From the NCBI GenBank assembly GCA_963730315.1, contig CAVSRD010000006.1, forward strand, positions 151,659-215,658: 64,000 nt of DNA. The letters are read 5' to 3'. How positions within the stretch are numbered: the first letter of the stretch is position 1; the number at the start of each line of letters is the position of its first letter. Below the pieces are notes generated by a model that worked only from the letters and a program-made list of their open reading frames with translations, did not search any database and was not told the origin of the DNA. The translations under genes were made by a program, and so were the position numbers. Below, one piece after another: positions 31,595-40,122 of the stretch. The DNA is from VRUE01 sp963730315. Lineage in GTDB: Bacteria > Actinomycetota > Thermoleophilia > Solirubrobacterales > 70-9.

Positions 31595-32158
31595 TCAGGA
31601 CTCGATCGCCTCGAGGGCGGCGGCGACCGCCTGCTCCGGGTCGCCGGCCTGGATCACCCCGGGGGCACCATCCATCGCCTCGCGGCCGCTTAGGCCCCAG
31701 CTGCGCAGCGCCACGACGGTCCTGCCGAAGGTGCGGGCGTGGCCGATCTCCGACAGCGTCCCCCACTCGCCGCCCACCGCGATCACCGCCTCGCCGCTCG
31801 CCACCACCGCCAGGTTGCGCGCGTAGCCGATCGCGCTGGCGACCACCTGGGTGCAGTGTGGGTTGGCGTCTTCGACCGAGATGCCGGGCACGATCCCGAT
31901 CACCTCTCCGCCCGCCTTGGCGGCCCCCCGCGATGCGGCCTCCATCACCCCGGCGAGACCCCCGCAGACGACGGTCACGCCGGCCTCGGCCAGCCGCCGT
32001 CCCACCTCTTCCGCCAGCTGCGCGACCTTCGAGTCCTGCCCGCAGTCACCGACCCCGATCACCGAGACCTGCCGGAAGCGGCGCTCGCCGCCGGGTTGCC
32101 CCTCGCGCACGTCGCCCGTCGCCGGGGACCCGCCCGGCGCTTCCGCTGGATCGCTCAT
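31595..32158 (-). CDS. LOG/TIGR00725-family Rossmann protein
   Basis: A 187-residue protein of the lysine-decarboxylase-like (LOG) superfamily. VSVIGVGDCGQDS starts the Rossmann strand, GGLAGVMEAASRGAAKAGG near residue 67 and GGEWGTLSEIGHA near residue 133 are the two phosphate-binding loops equivalent to GGxxGxM and PGGxGTxxE. Members with the intact second motif are nucleotide 5'-monophosphate phosphoribohydrolases; here the loop reads GGEWGT, as in the TIGR00725 group whose activity is not firmly known. ATG overlaps the stop of the mrfA-like gene by 4 bases. Confidence 0.8.
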   Translation of the reverse strand: MSDPAEAPGGSPATGDVREGQPGGERRFRQVSVIGVGDCGQDSKVAQLAEEVGRRLAEAGVTVVCGGLAGVMEAASRGAAKAGGEVIGIVPGISVEDANPHCTQVVASAIGYARNLAVVASGEAVIAVGGEWGTLSEIGHARTFGRTVVALRSWGLSGREAMDGAPGVIQAGDPEQAVAAALEAIES

Positions 32159-34434
32159 CGCGGCGCCAAGTCTTGCATCGAGCGCATCAATTCAAGCGCC
32201 CCCGCCTTGTGCAGCGGTTCGTTCAGGTTGCCGCACTTCGGGCTCTGCACGCAGGACGGGCAGCCGGAATCGCACGGGCACTCGGCGATCAGCCGCTCGG
32301 CGTCGCCGAGCAGGCGCTCGAACTGCTCGTAGCCACGCAGCGTGATCCCGACCCCGCCGGGGTGCCCGTCGTAGACGAAGATCGTCGCCCGTCCGGTCTG
32401 GAAGTGGACGTTGGTCGAGAGCCCGCCGATGTCCCAGCGGTCGCACATCGCGATCAGCGGCAGCACCGCGATCTGCCCGTGCTCCGCGGCGTGCAGGGAG
32501 CCGAGCAGCACGTCGGGCGGCAGCGCCCCGCTGAGCCGCTCCGGCAGCACGTACCAGAGCGCCTGGGTGACGAAGCTCTGCTCGGGCAGCTCAAGCGCCA
32601 CCACGTCGATCGGCTCCTGCTCGGAGATCGAGACGCGCTGGAAGGCGATTACCTGCTCGGTCACCGAGACCTCTCCGAAGTGCAGCTCGACGCCCGCGGT
32701 CGAGCGCTGCTCACGCACCCGCTCGATGTAGATCTCGGTCTCCTTTTTCGGCCGCGTGTACCAGTCGCCGTCGAAGCGAGAGACGATCGCCCTCCGCCCC
32801 TCGACGTCCAACTGCTCCACCTCATAGGAGCGCCCCAGGTGGAGGTAGACCGCGCCGGGGTGGATCGTCGTGAAGGCCCGCTCCGCCTCGACCAGGCCGA
32901 GCATCTCGCCCGAGTCGCGCTCGATCACCGCCACCGAGTCGGCCGAGGCGGAGCGCAGCGGCACCTTCGAGGCGACGAACTCGCCGCTGCGCGGTAGCAC
33001 CCGGGCGCCGGCGCGGCGCAGCTCGCCCGCCGCAACCAGCCGCTCGGCCCGCTCCCGCCAGGCCGGCCCGAGCACCTCGTCGTCGGCCTCGCTCAGCGGC
33101 AGCTCGTAGGCTGCCGCGAGCAGGTGCCGCGCCGCGATCTGCTCGCTTTCGTGGTCGAGGATCGCCGCCTCGACCGGCCACCCGAGGAACTCCTCCGGGT
33201 GGCGGCAGAAGAACTGGTCGAGCGCGTCCGCCCCGGCGACGTAGACGGCGAGGCCGCGTCGCTGCCTCCCCGCCCGTCCCCACATCTGCCGCAGGCTGGC
33301 GACCGTGCCGGGGAAGGTGACGCAGATCGCCGCGTCCAGCTCGCCGACGTCGATGCCCAGCTCGAGCGCGTCGGTCGCGACCACGGCGAGCAGCTCGCCG
33401 GCCGCCAGACGCGCCTCGATCTCGCGCCGCTGCTGGGGCGTGTAGCCGCCGCGGTAGGGAGCGATCTGCTCGGCCAGCTCCGGCTTGCCGCGCGCCGCCA
33501 GCGCCTCGCGAGCGAAACGCTGGATCAGCTCGATCCCCCGCCGGCTTTTCAGGAAACAGATCGTCCGCACCCTCTGCGAGACCAGCTCGGCCAGAAGCTC
33601 CGCCGCCTCCGACAGCGGCGAGCGCCGCGTGCCGCTCGCCTTGTCGATCAGCGGCGGGTTCCACATCGCGATCTCGCGGCCGCTGCGCGGCGCGCCGTCG
33701 TCGTCGATCAGCTCGAACGGCTCGCCGACCAGCCGCTCGGCCAGCTCGACCGGGTTGGCGATCGTCGCCGAGGCGAGCAGGAAACGCGGCTCGGCGCCGT
33801 AGGCGCGCGCCACCCGCCGCAGCCGCCGCAGCACGTTGGCCACGTGGGAGCCGAAGACGCCGCGGTAGGTGTGCGCCTCGTCGACCACCACCCAGCCGAG
33901 GTTGGCGAGGAAGTCCCCCCAGCCCTTGTGGTGGGGGAGGATCCCGACGTGCAGCATGTCGGGGTTGGTGAGGACGAGGTTGTTGCGGCGGCGGATCGCC
34001 GGCCGCTCCTCGCGCGGCGTGTCGCCGTCGTAGATCGCCTCGCGCAGGCCGGGCGGGCGCAGCGCGGCCAGCTTGCGCGCTTGATCCTGGGCGAGCGCCT
34101 TGGTCGGGTAGAGGTAGAGGGCGCGACGCTTCGAGTCGCGGGCGATCCCGTCCAGCACCGGCAGGTTGAAGGCGAGGCTCTTGCCCGAGGCGGTGCCGCT
34201 GGTGATCACCAGATGCGAGGAGGCGCTCGCCTCCAGCGCCGCCCGCTGGTGCGAGTAGAGGCGCTCGATCCCCGCCCGGCCCAGTGCCTCCACCAGGCCG
34301 CGATCGAGCGAGCGCGGCATCGACACAGGCTTCGACGAACGCTCCTCTTCGGCGCTCTCGGCGACGATCCGCCCGTCGCGTCGGGCCGGGTCGATCGCAA
34401 TGGACCACGGGGTCTCGAGCAGGCTCTTAGCCAT
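32155..34434 (-). CDS. mrfA: Superfamily 2 DEAH-box helicase with DUF1998 (MrfA/YprA type)
   Basis: A 759-residue helicase. Walker A is TSGTASGKSLAF, the DEAH box is VVVDEAHTYRG, and LLASATIANP is motif III. GTVASLRQMWGRAGRQRRG is motif VI in the second RecA lobe. The C-terminal DUF1998 domain carries a four-cysteine cluster, CPCDSGCPSC plus CGN (about residues 715-735), expected to bind zinc. This architecture is that of Bacillus MrfA, a 3'-5' helicase for mitomycin-type DNA lesion repair. The ATG at 34434 begins MAKSLLETPW; it overlaps the folP end by 8 bases and its stop overlaps the LOG gene. Confidence 0.87.
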   Translation of the reverse strand: MAKSLLETPWSIAIDPARRDGRIVAESAEEERSSKPVSMPRSLDRGLVEALGRAGIERLYSHQRAALEASASSHLVITSGTASGKSLAFNLPVLDGIARDSKRRALYLYPTKALAQDQARKLAALRPPGLREAIYDGDTPREERPAIRRRNNLVLTNPDMLHVGILPHHKGWGDFLANLGWVVVDEAHTYRGVFGSHVANVLRRLRRVARAYGAEPRFLLASATIANPVELAERLVGEPFELIDDDGAPRSGREIAMWNPPLIDKASGTRRSPLSEAAELLAELVSQRVRTICFLKSRRGIELIQRFAREALAARGKPELAEQIAPYRGGYTPQQRREIEARLAAGELLAVVATDALELGIDVGELDAAICVTFPGTVASLRQMWGRAGRQRRGLAVYVAGADALDQFFCRHPEEFLGWPVEAAILDHESEQIAARHLLAAAYELPLSEADDEVLGPAWRERAERLVAAGELRRAGARVLPRSGEFVASKVPLRSASADSVAVIERDSGEMLGLVEAERAFTTIHPGAVYLHLGRSYEVEQLDVEGRRAIVSRFDGDWYTRPKKETEIYIERVREQRSTAGVELHFGEVSVTEQVIAFQRVSISEQEPIDVVALELPEQSFVTQALWYVLPERLSGALPPDVLLGSLHAAEHGQIAVLPLIAMCDRWDIGGLSTNVHFQTGRATIFVYDGHPGGVGITLRGYEQFERLLGDAERLIAECPCDSGCPSCVQSPKCGNLNEPLHKAGALELMRSMQDLAPR

Positions 34435-35392
34435 CCGCTCGGGCTCCGTGTGTCGCTTTCCTCTCGGTATGCGAGAACAAGGCGACACCGCCGCCGCGGG
34501 CGATTCGCCCTGCGACCCGCACCGCCTGCAGCGAGCTGCGGTCGTGGATCCGCAGCAGGTCGGCGCCGCCCCGCACCGCCAGCGCTACGGCCGCGACCGT
34601 CCCCCACTCCCGCTCGCCCGCGGGCAGGCGCGCCTCCCAAGACCCGCCGAGCAGCGCGCCGACGAAGTCCTTGCGGGAGAGCGAGACGTACAGCGGCAGG
34701 CCCAGCGAGCGCAGCTCGGGCAACCTTCGCAGCAGCTCGAGGTTCTGCTCCACCGTCAGGTCGAAGTCCAGCCCGGGGTCGATCGCGATCTGCTCCACGT
34801 CCACCCCAAGTCCCGAGGCCACCTCGACTCTCCCCCCCAGCCAGGACTTCACGTGCTCGACCACGTCGTCGTATTCCCGCGCCGCCCGCTCGGCCCGCGG
34901 CGGCCCCTCGATGTGCACCAGCACGTACCCGCACCCCGTCTCGGCCAGCAGCTCGAACATCTCCTCCGACCCGCCGGAGACGTCGTTGATCGCAACCGCC
35001 CCGGCATCCAGAGCGCGCCGCGCCGCCTCGACCGAGAAGGTGTCCGCCGAAACCGGCACCCCGGCGTCCGCCAGCCCCTCGATCGCCGGGACCAGCGCGG
35101 CGACCTCATCCTCGGCAGGGACGACCGGCCCGCTCCGCGCTGCCACGGCGCCGACATCGAGCATGTCGAACCCTGCCTCGACCAGCCCCAACCCGTCGGC
35201 GATCGCCTGCTCGGGGGTCCCGCTGCGCGCCCCCTCGAACATCGAGTCGGTCGTCACGTTGACGATGCCGACAGCCACCGGCAGCTCAAGGGAGAGCGTC
35301 CGGTCGGTCAGCCGCCAGCTTGAGGACATCGGATCGCGCTTCGCTCGCTCGCGAAGGGTCAGATTTCGACGCGTCGCTCGCTCCGCGCTCAT
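34427..35392 (-). CDS. folP: Dihydropteroate synthase (FolP-like), divergent
   Basis: A 321-residue TIM-barrel enzyme. VGIVNVTTDSMFEGAR aligns with the family's GILNVTPDSFSDGG motif, INDVSGG with the pterin-binding INDVsg motif, and the C-terminal LRIHD with the conserved RVHD. The loop that is normally GGESTRPG reads VGAVAARSGP, and Pro in NVTP is Thr, so it deviates from housekeeping FolP. Another pterin-binding enzyme with this fold remains possible. The reaction would join 4-aminobenzoate to dihydropterin pyrophosphate. The first 21 residues overlap one of three dispersed GCGAGC-rich repeats; ATG 35329 is an alternative start. Confidence 0.75.
   Translation of the reverse strand: MSAERATRRNLTLRERAKRDPMSSSWRLTDRTLSLELPVAVGIVNVTTDSMFEGARSGTPEQAIADGLGLVEAGFDMLDVGAVAARSGPVVPAEDEVAALVPAIEGLADAGVPVSADTFSVEAARRALDAGAVAINDVSGGSEEMFELLAETGCGYVLVHIEGPPRAERAAREYDDVVEHVKSWLGGRVEVASGLGVDVEQIAIDPGLDFDLTVEQNLELLRRLPELRSLGLPLYVSLSRKDFVGALLGGSWEARLPAGEREWGTVAAVALAVRGGADLLRIHDRSSLQAVRVAGRIARGGGVALFSHTERKATHGARADG
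35336..35392. repeat. Dispersed GCGAGC-rich repeat, copy 1
   Basis: Minus-strand text contains AGCGCGGAGCGAGCGA followed after a spacer by CGCGAGCGAGCGAAGCGCGA. Closely similar sequence occurs at the end of sucC and the end of ald (about 41.0 and 56.0 kb), always at a gene boundary on the minus strand. Here it spans the N-terminal region assigned to folP. Confidence 0.5.
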
Positions 35393-35416
35393 GCCGGCTA
35401 CCGTAGCGACCGCACC

Positions 35417-36232
35417 ATGGCCCTGCGATGCGTCTACACCGACCTCGACGGCACCCTGCTCGGCCGGGGCAGCTCACTCTTCCGCGACGCCGAGGGCGGC
35501 TTCTCGCTCGCCCAAAGCCGTGGCCTCGAGGCCTGCCACCGGGCGGGGGTCGAGGTGGTGATCATGTCGGGCCGGCGCGAGCCGCAGGTCCGCGAGGCGG
35601 CCCGGCTGATGGGCCAGACCTCCTACATCTACGAGGCCGGCTGCGCCTACGCGATCGACGGCGAGACGACGCTGCTGACCGGCGACCTCGTCCCCGACGA
35701 GGAGGGCACGGTCTACGAGAAGATCGAGCGACACGGCATCCCGAAGCTGCTGTTCGAGCACTTCGAGGGGCGGCTCGAGTACCACGCGCCCTGGCACCAC
35801 GGCCGCATCCTCTCCCACCTCTTCCGCGGCAAGGTCGACGTGGAGGCGGCGAACGAGCTGCTCGGCGCCGCGGGACACGATGACCTGCGCCTGCTCGACA
35901 ACGGCGCGATCGGCCGCGAGATGCCCGCGATCGACGGACCGACCCACGCCTACCACCTGGTGCCGAGGATGGTCAGCAAGGCGAACGCGGTCGCCGCCCA
36001 CGCTCGGGCCCGTGGCTACGACGCGGCCGGGTGCATCGCGGTCGGCGACTCGGTCGAGGACCTCGAGGTCGCCGCCGCGGTCGATCGCTTCTTCGTCGTC
36101 GCCAACGGCCCCCAACGCGATCCCGGCCTGCGCTCCGCGCTCGCCGCCTGGGACAACGCGACGGTGACCGAAGGGGCGATGGGCGACGGCTTCTACGAGG
36201 CGGTCGTCTCGACGCTGATCGAGGGTCGCTGA
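35417..36232 (+). CDS. HAD-superfamily phosphatase (Cof/MPGP type IIB)
   Basis: A 271-residue HAD hydrolase. Motif I is YTDLDGTLLG with nucleophile D near residue 8 and the acid two residues on; motif II is VIMSGR; a type IIB cap lies between about residues 85 and 180; motif III/IV are SKANAVAAHAR and AVGDSVEDLEVAAAVD. The pattern resembles mannosyl- or glucosyl-3-phosphoglycerate phosphatases and Cof-type sugar phosphatases. The substrate is not assigned. It diverges from folP with 24 bases between the starts. Confidence 0.8.
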   Translation: MALRCVYTDLDGTLLGRGSSLFRDAEGGFSLAQSRGLEACHRAGVEVVIMSGRREPQVREAARLMGQTSYIYEAGCAYAIDGETTLLTGDLVPDEEGTVYEKIERHGIPKLLFEHFEGRLEYHAPWHHGRILSHLFRGKVDVEAANELLGAAGHDDLRLLDNGAIGREMPAIDGPTHAYHLVPRMVSKANAVAAHARARGYDAAGCIAVGDSVEDLEVAAAVDRFFVVANGPQRDPGLRSALAAWDNATVTEGAMGDGFYEAVVSTLIEGR

Positions 36233-36448
36233 CCGGCTCCCAGCGCGGCGCCGTAGTAGGAGCCGATCACCAACGCCGCGGCCCTAGCAGGACGCCGGTG
36301 ACGACTGGCCCCGTGGGCCTCCGGTAGACGGCGTTGGCCCCGGCCATGCTGGCGGTCACCGCGGCGAGGCGAGGATCGTCTTCAGCCCCTCGCGGAAGGC
36401 GAGCAGGATGGCGAGCAACCATTCGCGAGCGTCGCAATCGCCTGCGTT

Positions 36449-36464
36449 TAGTATCGACCGCGTG
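36449..36464 (+). promoter_or_regulatory. -10 element of a probable leaderless promoter
   Basis: TAGTAT at 36449-36454 is followed 7 bases later by the GTG at 36462 that begins the DtxR-type regulator. No RBS precedes the GTG, so transcription probably starts at the start codon. No convincing -35 element is seen. Confidence 0.4.
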
Positions 36465-37169
36465 GAGCAGGCGACGGTCGCAGAGCAGGAGTACCTGGAG
36501 ATCATGTTCTGGCTCGAGGAGGCCGGCTTGTCGATGACCGGCGCCAACATCGCCCGCGCCATGCAGCTCTCGCCTCCCACCGTGCACGAGATGGTCGGCC
36601 GCCTGGTCGACGACGGCTACGTCGAGCGCAAGCCGGACAAGTCGCTCAACTTCACGGCGTCGGGCCGCGAGCACGCCAGCTACATCGTCCGCCGCCACCG
36701 GATGATCGAGCGCTTCCTCACCGACGTGCTCGGCATCCCCTGGGACGAGGTCCACGAGGAGGCGGAGCGGATCGAGCACGCGATGTCGCCGGTCCTGGAG
36801 GAGCGGATGCGGGTGGCGATCGGCGACGCGACCACCTGCCCGCACGGGCACCCGATCGTCGAGGGCGTCCGCGAGCGCGGTGCGCTGCTCGCCGACGTCG
36901 AGGTCGGCGCCACGGTCCACGTGCTGCGCTTCGAGAACGAGGCGGAGGAGCTGTTGCACTACCTGAAAGAGGCCGGCCTCGAGCCGGGCCTCGAGGGCAC
37001 GGTCGAGAGCTCCGGCGAGGAGGGCGTCGCCGTCGCCTCCGCCGCGGGCACCCACCGGGTCTCCCGCAGCGTCGCCGAGACCGTCTCGGTTCGGGCCGAC
37101 CCGGCGCCGCCGCCGCGCGCCGCGATCCCCGAGCAGCTGGTGCTCTCGTCGGACCGCTACGGCCGCTGA
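36462..37169 (+). CDS. DtxR/MntR-family metal-dependent regulator
   Basis: A 235-residue regulator with the three-part DtxR architecture. An N-terminal winged helix (LSMTGANIARAMQLSPPTVHEMVGRLVDDGYV) comes first, then a dimerisation/metal domain with HRMIERFLTDVLG, EEAERIEHAMS and CPHGHPI carrying the Glu, His and Cys ligands, and a C-terminal SH3-like FeoA-type domain from about residue 150. Proteins of this length are IdeR/DtxR-like iron or manganese sensors. GTG 36462 is favoured over upstream codons because a -10 hexamer lies 7 bases before it and the conserved sequence starts at once. Target genes are not evident nearby. Confidence 0.85.
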   Translation: MEQATVAEQEYLEIMFWLEEAGLSMTGANIARAMQLSPPTVHEMVGRLVDDGYVERKPDKSLNFTASGREHASYIVRRHRMIERFLTDVLGIPWDEVHEEAERIEHAMSPVLEERMRVAIGDATTCPHGHPIVEGVRERGALLADVEVGATVHVLRFENEAEELLHYLKEAGLEPGLEGTVESSGEEGVAVASAAGTHRVSRSVAETVSVRADPAPPPRAAIPEQLVLSSDRYGR

Positions 37170-37175
37170 GGCGCC

Positions 37176-38288
37176 CTAGCCGGCCTCGACCCCCGCCGTC
37201 TCCCTGGTCCTCGCCAGGACCCGGGCGATGCGGGAGACGCCCTCCGAAATCCGATCCGGGGGCACGGCGGCGAAGGCGAGGCGGAGGCTGTTCTCGCCGC
37301 CCGCGACCATGAAGTCGGGACCGGCGACGAAGGAGACGCCCTCGGCTTTCGCCTCGGCGAGCATCGCCGGGGTATCGGCACCCTCCGCCAGATCGAGCCA
37401 GAGGAAGTAGCCGCCGCCGGGGACGACGAACTCGGCCTCGGGGATCTGCTCTCGAAGCGCCTCGACCAGCGCGTCGCGGCGCTCGCGCAGGGCGCCCTTG
37501 ACGAACTCGATGTTGCGGTCCAGCGCCCCCGAGGCGCACAGCTCGTGCACCACCGCCTCGGCCAGCATGTTGGGCGAGATGTAGGTCTCGGTGGCCCGCT
37601 TGGCGAGCTTGGCGATCTCCGCGGCCGGCCCGGCCAGGTAGCCGACCCGCACCCCGGGGCTGACCGTCTTCGAGAAGGAGGAGGCGTGGACGACCCGTTC
37701 GGCCGAGTCGATCGAGAGCATCGTCTCCAGCGCCTCGCCCCCGAAGGGCAGTTCTCGGTAGGGGTCGTCCTCGAAGATCCGGAAGCCGTGCTCCGCGGCC
37801 AGCTCGACCAGCCGCACCCGCTTCTCGGCGGAAAGCGTGCAGCCGGCCGGGTTGTGGAAGTTGGGGATGACGTGGGCTAGCTTCACCGGCCCCTCGGCCA
37901 GCGCCGTTTCGAGCTGCCCCACATCGAGGCCGTCGGCCTCCAGCCGCACCGGCACCAGCTCGACTCCGAGCCGGCGCAGCATCAGCAGCGTGCGGTCGTA
38001 GGTCGGTTGCTCGACGACCACCCGGTCGCCCGGCTCCAGCAGGTGGTCGAACAGCATCCAGGCCGCCTCCAGCGAGCCGTTGGCGATCATCACCTGGCCC
38101 GCTTCGAGGCCGCCGTGGCGCTCGGCCACCCACTGGCAGAGGGCGGGGTGACCGATCCCGGTCCCGTAGGAGAGCGCCCGTTCCCAATCCTCGGCGAGGG
38201 CGATGGCGGCCGCCTCCCGCACCGCCTCGCGGGGCAGGATGTCGGCGCTGGGCGCGCCGCGGGCGAAGGAGATCGTCTCAGCGGCCAT
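37176..38288 (-). CDS. PLP-dependent class I aminotransferase (2-aminoadipate/MocR-like fold)
   Basis: A 370-residue fold-type I aminotransferase without an attached DNA-binding domain. ANGSLEAAWML is the cofactor-phosphate loop, NFHNPAGCTLS the family NPxG motif, EDDPYREL the Asp/Tyr pair that holds the pyridine, and SFSKTVSPGVRVGY contains the Schiff-base lysine. The C-terminal arginine motif is NSLRLAFA. The closest described group is the LysN/2-aminoadipate or valine-pyruvate-like transaminases; the amino donor is not assigned. Start at 38288; it converges with the DtxR-type gene with 6 bases between stops. Confidence 0.85.
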   Translation of the reverse strand: MAAETISFARGAPSADILPREAVREAAAIALAEDWERALSYGTGIGHPALCQWVAERHGGLEAGQVMIANGSLEAAWMLFDHLLEPGDRVVVEQPTYDRTLLMLRRLGVELVPVRLEADGLDVGQLETALAEGPVKLAHVIPNFHNPAGCTLSAEKRVRLVELAAEHGFRIFEDDPYRELPFGGEALETMLSIDSAERVVHASSFSKTVSPGVRVGYLAGPAAEIAKLAKRATETYISPNMLAEAVVHELCASGALDRNIEFVKGALRERRDALVEALREQIPEAEFVVPGGGYFLWLDLAEGADTPAMLAEAKAEGVSFVAGPDFMVAGGENSLRLAFAAVPPDRISEGVSRIARVLARTRETAGVEAG

Positions 38289-38326
38289 CGCTGGCGAGCC
38301 TAGCAACGGGTCCGCGGGGGGGGACC

Positions 38327-40003
38327 CTACCGGTGGCGGCGCCGCGGAAGAGCCAGTTCGACGTTGCGCCGGTGAACCGTCTGCAGGCCGGTTTCGGCGT
38401 AGGCGATCACCGCTACGCGCACCCTCGCCTTGCCGCCCTGCCGCAGGGCGCGGATCGCCGCGCGCCGCCGCCCTCGCGGCAGCTTCGCGCCCAGCTTGAG
38501 CCAGCCCTGGGAGGGCTGCGCCATCCTGATCCCGCCGAGCCGCAGCCTGCGCCGCCTCTTCTTCCCGTTCCGCTTGGTCACGGTGACGAGCGTGCCCCGC
38601 GTCACCACGGCGCACGGTTCGCGCGGGCAGCGGGCGAAGACGTTGACGCGGCCGCGCAGCCGCTGCCGCTTGCCGCCGGCCAGCCGCAGGGCCGGGCCGC
38701 GGTTGTTGACCACGGCGATCGGGATGCTGGTCGTGGCGGCCGGCGAGCCGTTGCAGGATGCCGTCTGGCCGGTGTAGACCTGGTCGGTCGAGCACCCTTC
38801 GTTGTCGGTCACGGTCAGCGTGGCGATGTACTGGCCGGGCTTGCGATAGCGATGGACGCGGGTCGGCTTCGACCCGTGCACGCGGCCCCCGTCGCCGAAG
38901 TCCCAGGTGTAGTCCGCGATCTGGCCGTCGGCGTCGCTCGACCCCGCGCCGTGGAAGGTGAGCCTCTTCTTCACCCGCCGCAGATTCGGGCTGACGAAGA
39001 AGGAGGCGACCGGCCCCTGGTCGGGGACCACCGCCACGCCGGTCGGCTTCGAGCCGACTCCGATCAACCCCACCGGGGCGTTGCGCGTCGCGTCGAGCAC
39101 GGTCACCGAGGAGCCGGTGCCGTCGGTCACGTAGCCCTGCACCCCGTTCGGCGCGATCGCCACCCCCGTGGCGCCGGGGAAGCCGCCGACCGGGCCGCTG
39201 AGGGGCACGTCGAGCGAGGTGTTGATCGGCGTGATCGCACTGTTGGCGGGGCTCGCCGCATAGGCGACGGCGCCGCTCGGCCCGATCGCGATCCCGACCG
39301 GGTTGGCGCCGATCCCGATCGGACCGCCGACCGCGCTGCGGCTCGCGAGGGCGAAGGCGGTGACCGACGCCGATTTGCCGTTGGTGGCGAAGGCCCGCCC
39401 ACCGCGCGGCCCGATCGCCAACCGCGAATGCGGCAGGCTGTCGCCGCCGATCGAGCCGACAGTCGAAAAGCCGTTGGTGTCGATCGCGTCGATCCCGCCG
39501 CTCTTCAGGGCGACATAGACGAAACGGCCGTCCGGCGAGACGGCAACCCCCTGCGGTTCCTTGCCGACCTTGATCGGGCCGATCGGGACCGAGTTGGTCG
39601 CGGTGTCGATCAGCGAGACGCTTTCGCCTCCGAAGTTGGAGACGTAGGCGTGGGTGCCGTCGGGCGTGATCGCGATCCCGTCCGGTTCTTTGCCGACCAC
39701 GATCGTGCCGATCTGCGAGTTCGTGGCGGTGCTGATCACGCCGACCGTGTTGGTCTCTTTGTTGACCACGTAGGCACGAGTCCCATCCGGCGTGATCGCC
39801 ACGTCGACCGGTTCCCCTGCAACGACCACGTTCGCGATCACCGCATTGGTGTTGCTGTCGATCACCGAGACGGTCCCGTCGCCCGAGTTCGTCACATAGA
39901 CACTCCGCGCCAGGGCGCTCCCGCTGAGCGCCAGAAATCCCATGGCTGCCACGATTGCGGCGAAAACCCCGCGCCAAGCCCCCTGCAATCGACCGGAAAA
40001 CAT
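38327..40003 (-). CDS. Secreted YVTN beta-propeller protein with PKD domain
   Basis: A 558-residue exported protein. After a signal peptide (about residues 1-33) come seven or so YVTN repeats (SVYVTNSGDGTVSVIDSN, AYVVNKETNTVGVIST, AYVSNFGGESVSLIDT) to about residue 330. A PKD domain at about 345-420 has the hallmark ADYTWDFGDGGRV and YIATLTVTDNEGCS. The last 110 residues are a strongly basic beta-rich tail (KKRRRRLRLGG, RRHR end) like that of the DUF1906 protein. Such proteins usually decorate the cell surface. No neighbour suggests a pathway. Confidence 0.78.
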   Translation of the reverse strand: MFSGRLQGAWRGVFAAIVAAMGFLALSGSALARSVYVTNSGDGTVSVIDSNTNAVIANVVVAGEPVDVAITPDGTRAYVVNKETNTVGVISTATNSQIGTIVVGKEPDGIAITPDGTHAYVSNFGGESVSLIDTATNSVPIGPIKVGKEPQGVAVSPDGRFVYVALKSGGIDAIDTNGFSTVGSIGGDSLPHSRLAIGPRGGRAFATNGKSASVTAFALASRSAVGGPIGIGANPVGIAIGPSGAVAYAASPANSAITPINTSLDVPLSGPVGGFPGATGVAIAPNGVQGYVTDGTGSSVTVLDATRNAPVGLIGVGSKPTGVAVVPDQGPVASFFVSPNLRRVKKRLTFHGAGSSDADGQIADYTWDFGDGGRVHGSKPTRVHRYRKPGQYIATLTVTDNEGCSTDQVYTGQTASCNGSPAATTSIPIAVVNNRGPALRLAGGKRQRLRGRVNVFARCPREPCAVVTRGTLVTVTKRNGKKRRRRLRLGGIRMAQPSQGWLKLGAKLPRGRRRAAIRALRQGGKARVRVAVIAYAETGLQTVHRRNVELALPRRRHR

Positions 40004-40122
40004 CGCACCCCTTCCTTCGCTTGCTAGCGACGTCTACCTCTGTGACACATCGACCGCGGCGGAGTTGCAGTCGAGGCCAGAAGAGAGCGTCGGGCAGGGG
40101 AAAGCCAGGCGGAGCCCCTGTT

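Noticed and set aside
36356..36440. Minus-strand peptide with AFREGLKTILA resembling the REGLE motif of FTR1 iron permeases next to a metal regulator
   Set aside because: Only about 20 residues resemble the family, the key glutamate is lysine, and there is no further homology; treated as chance.
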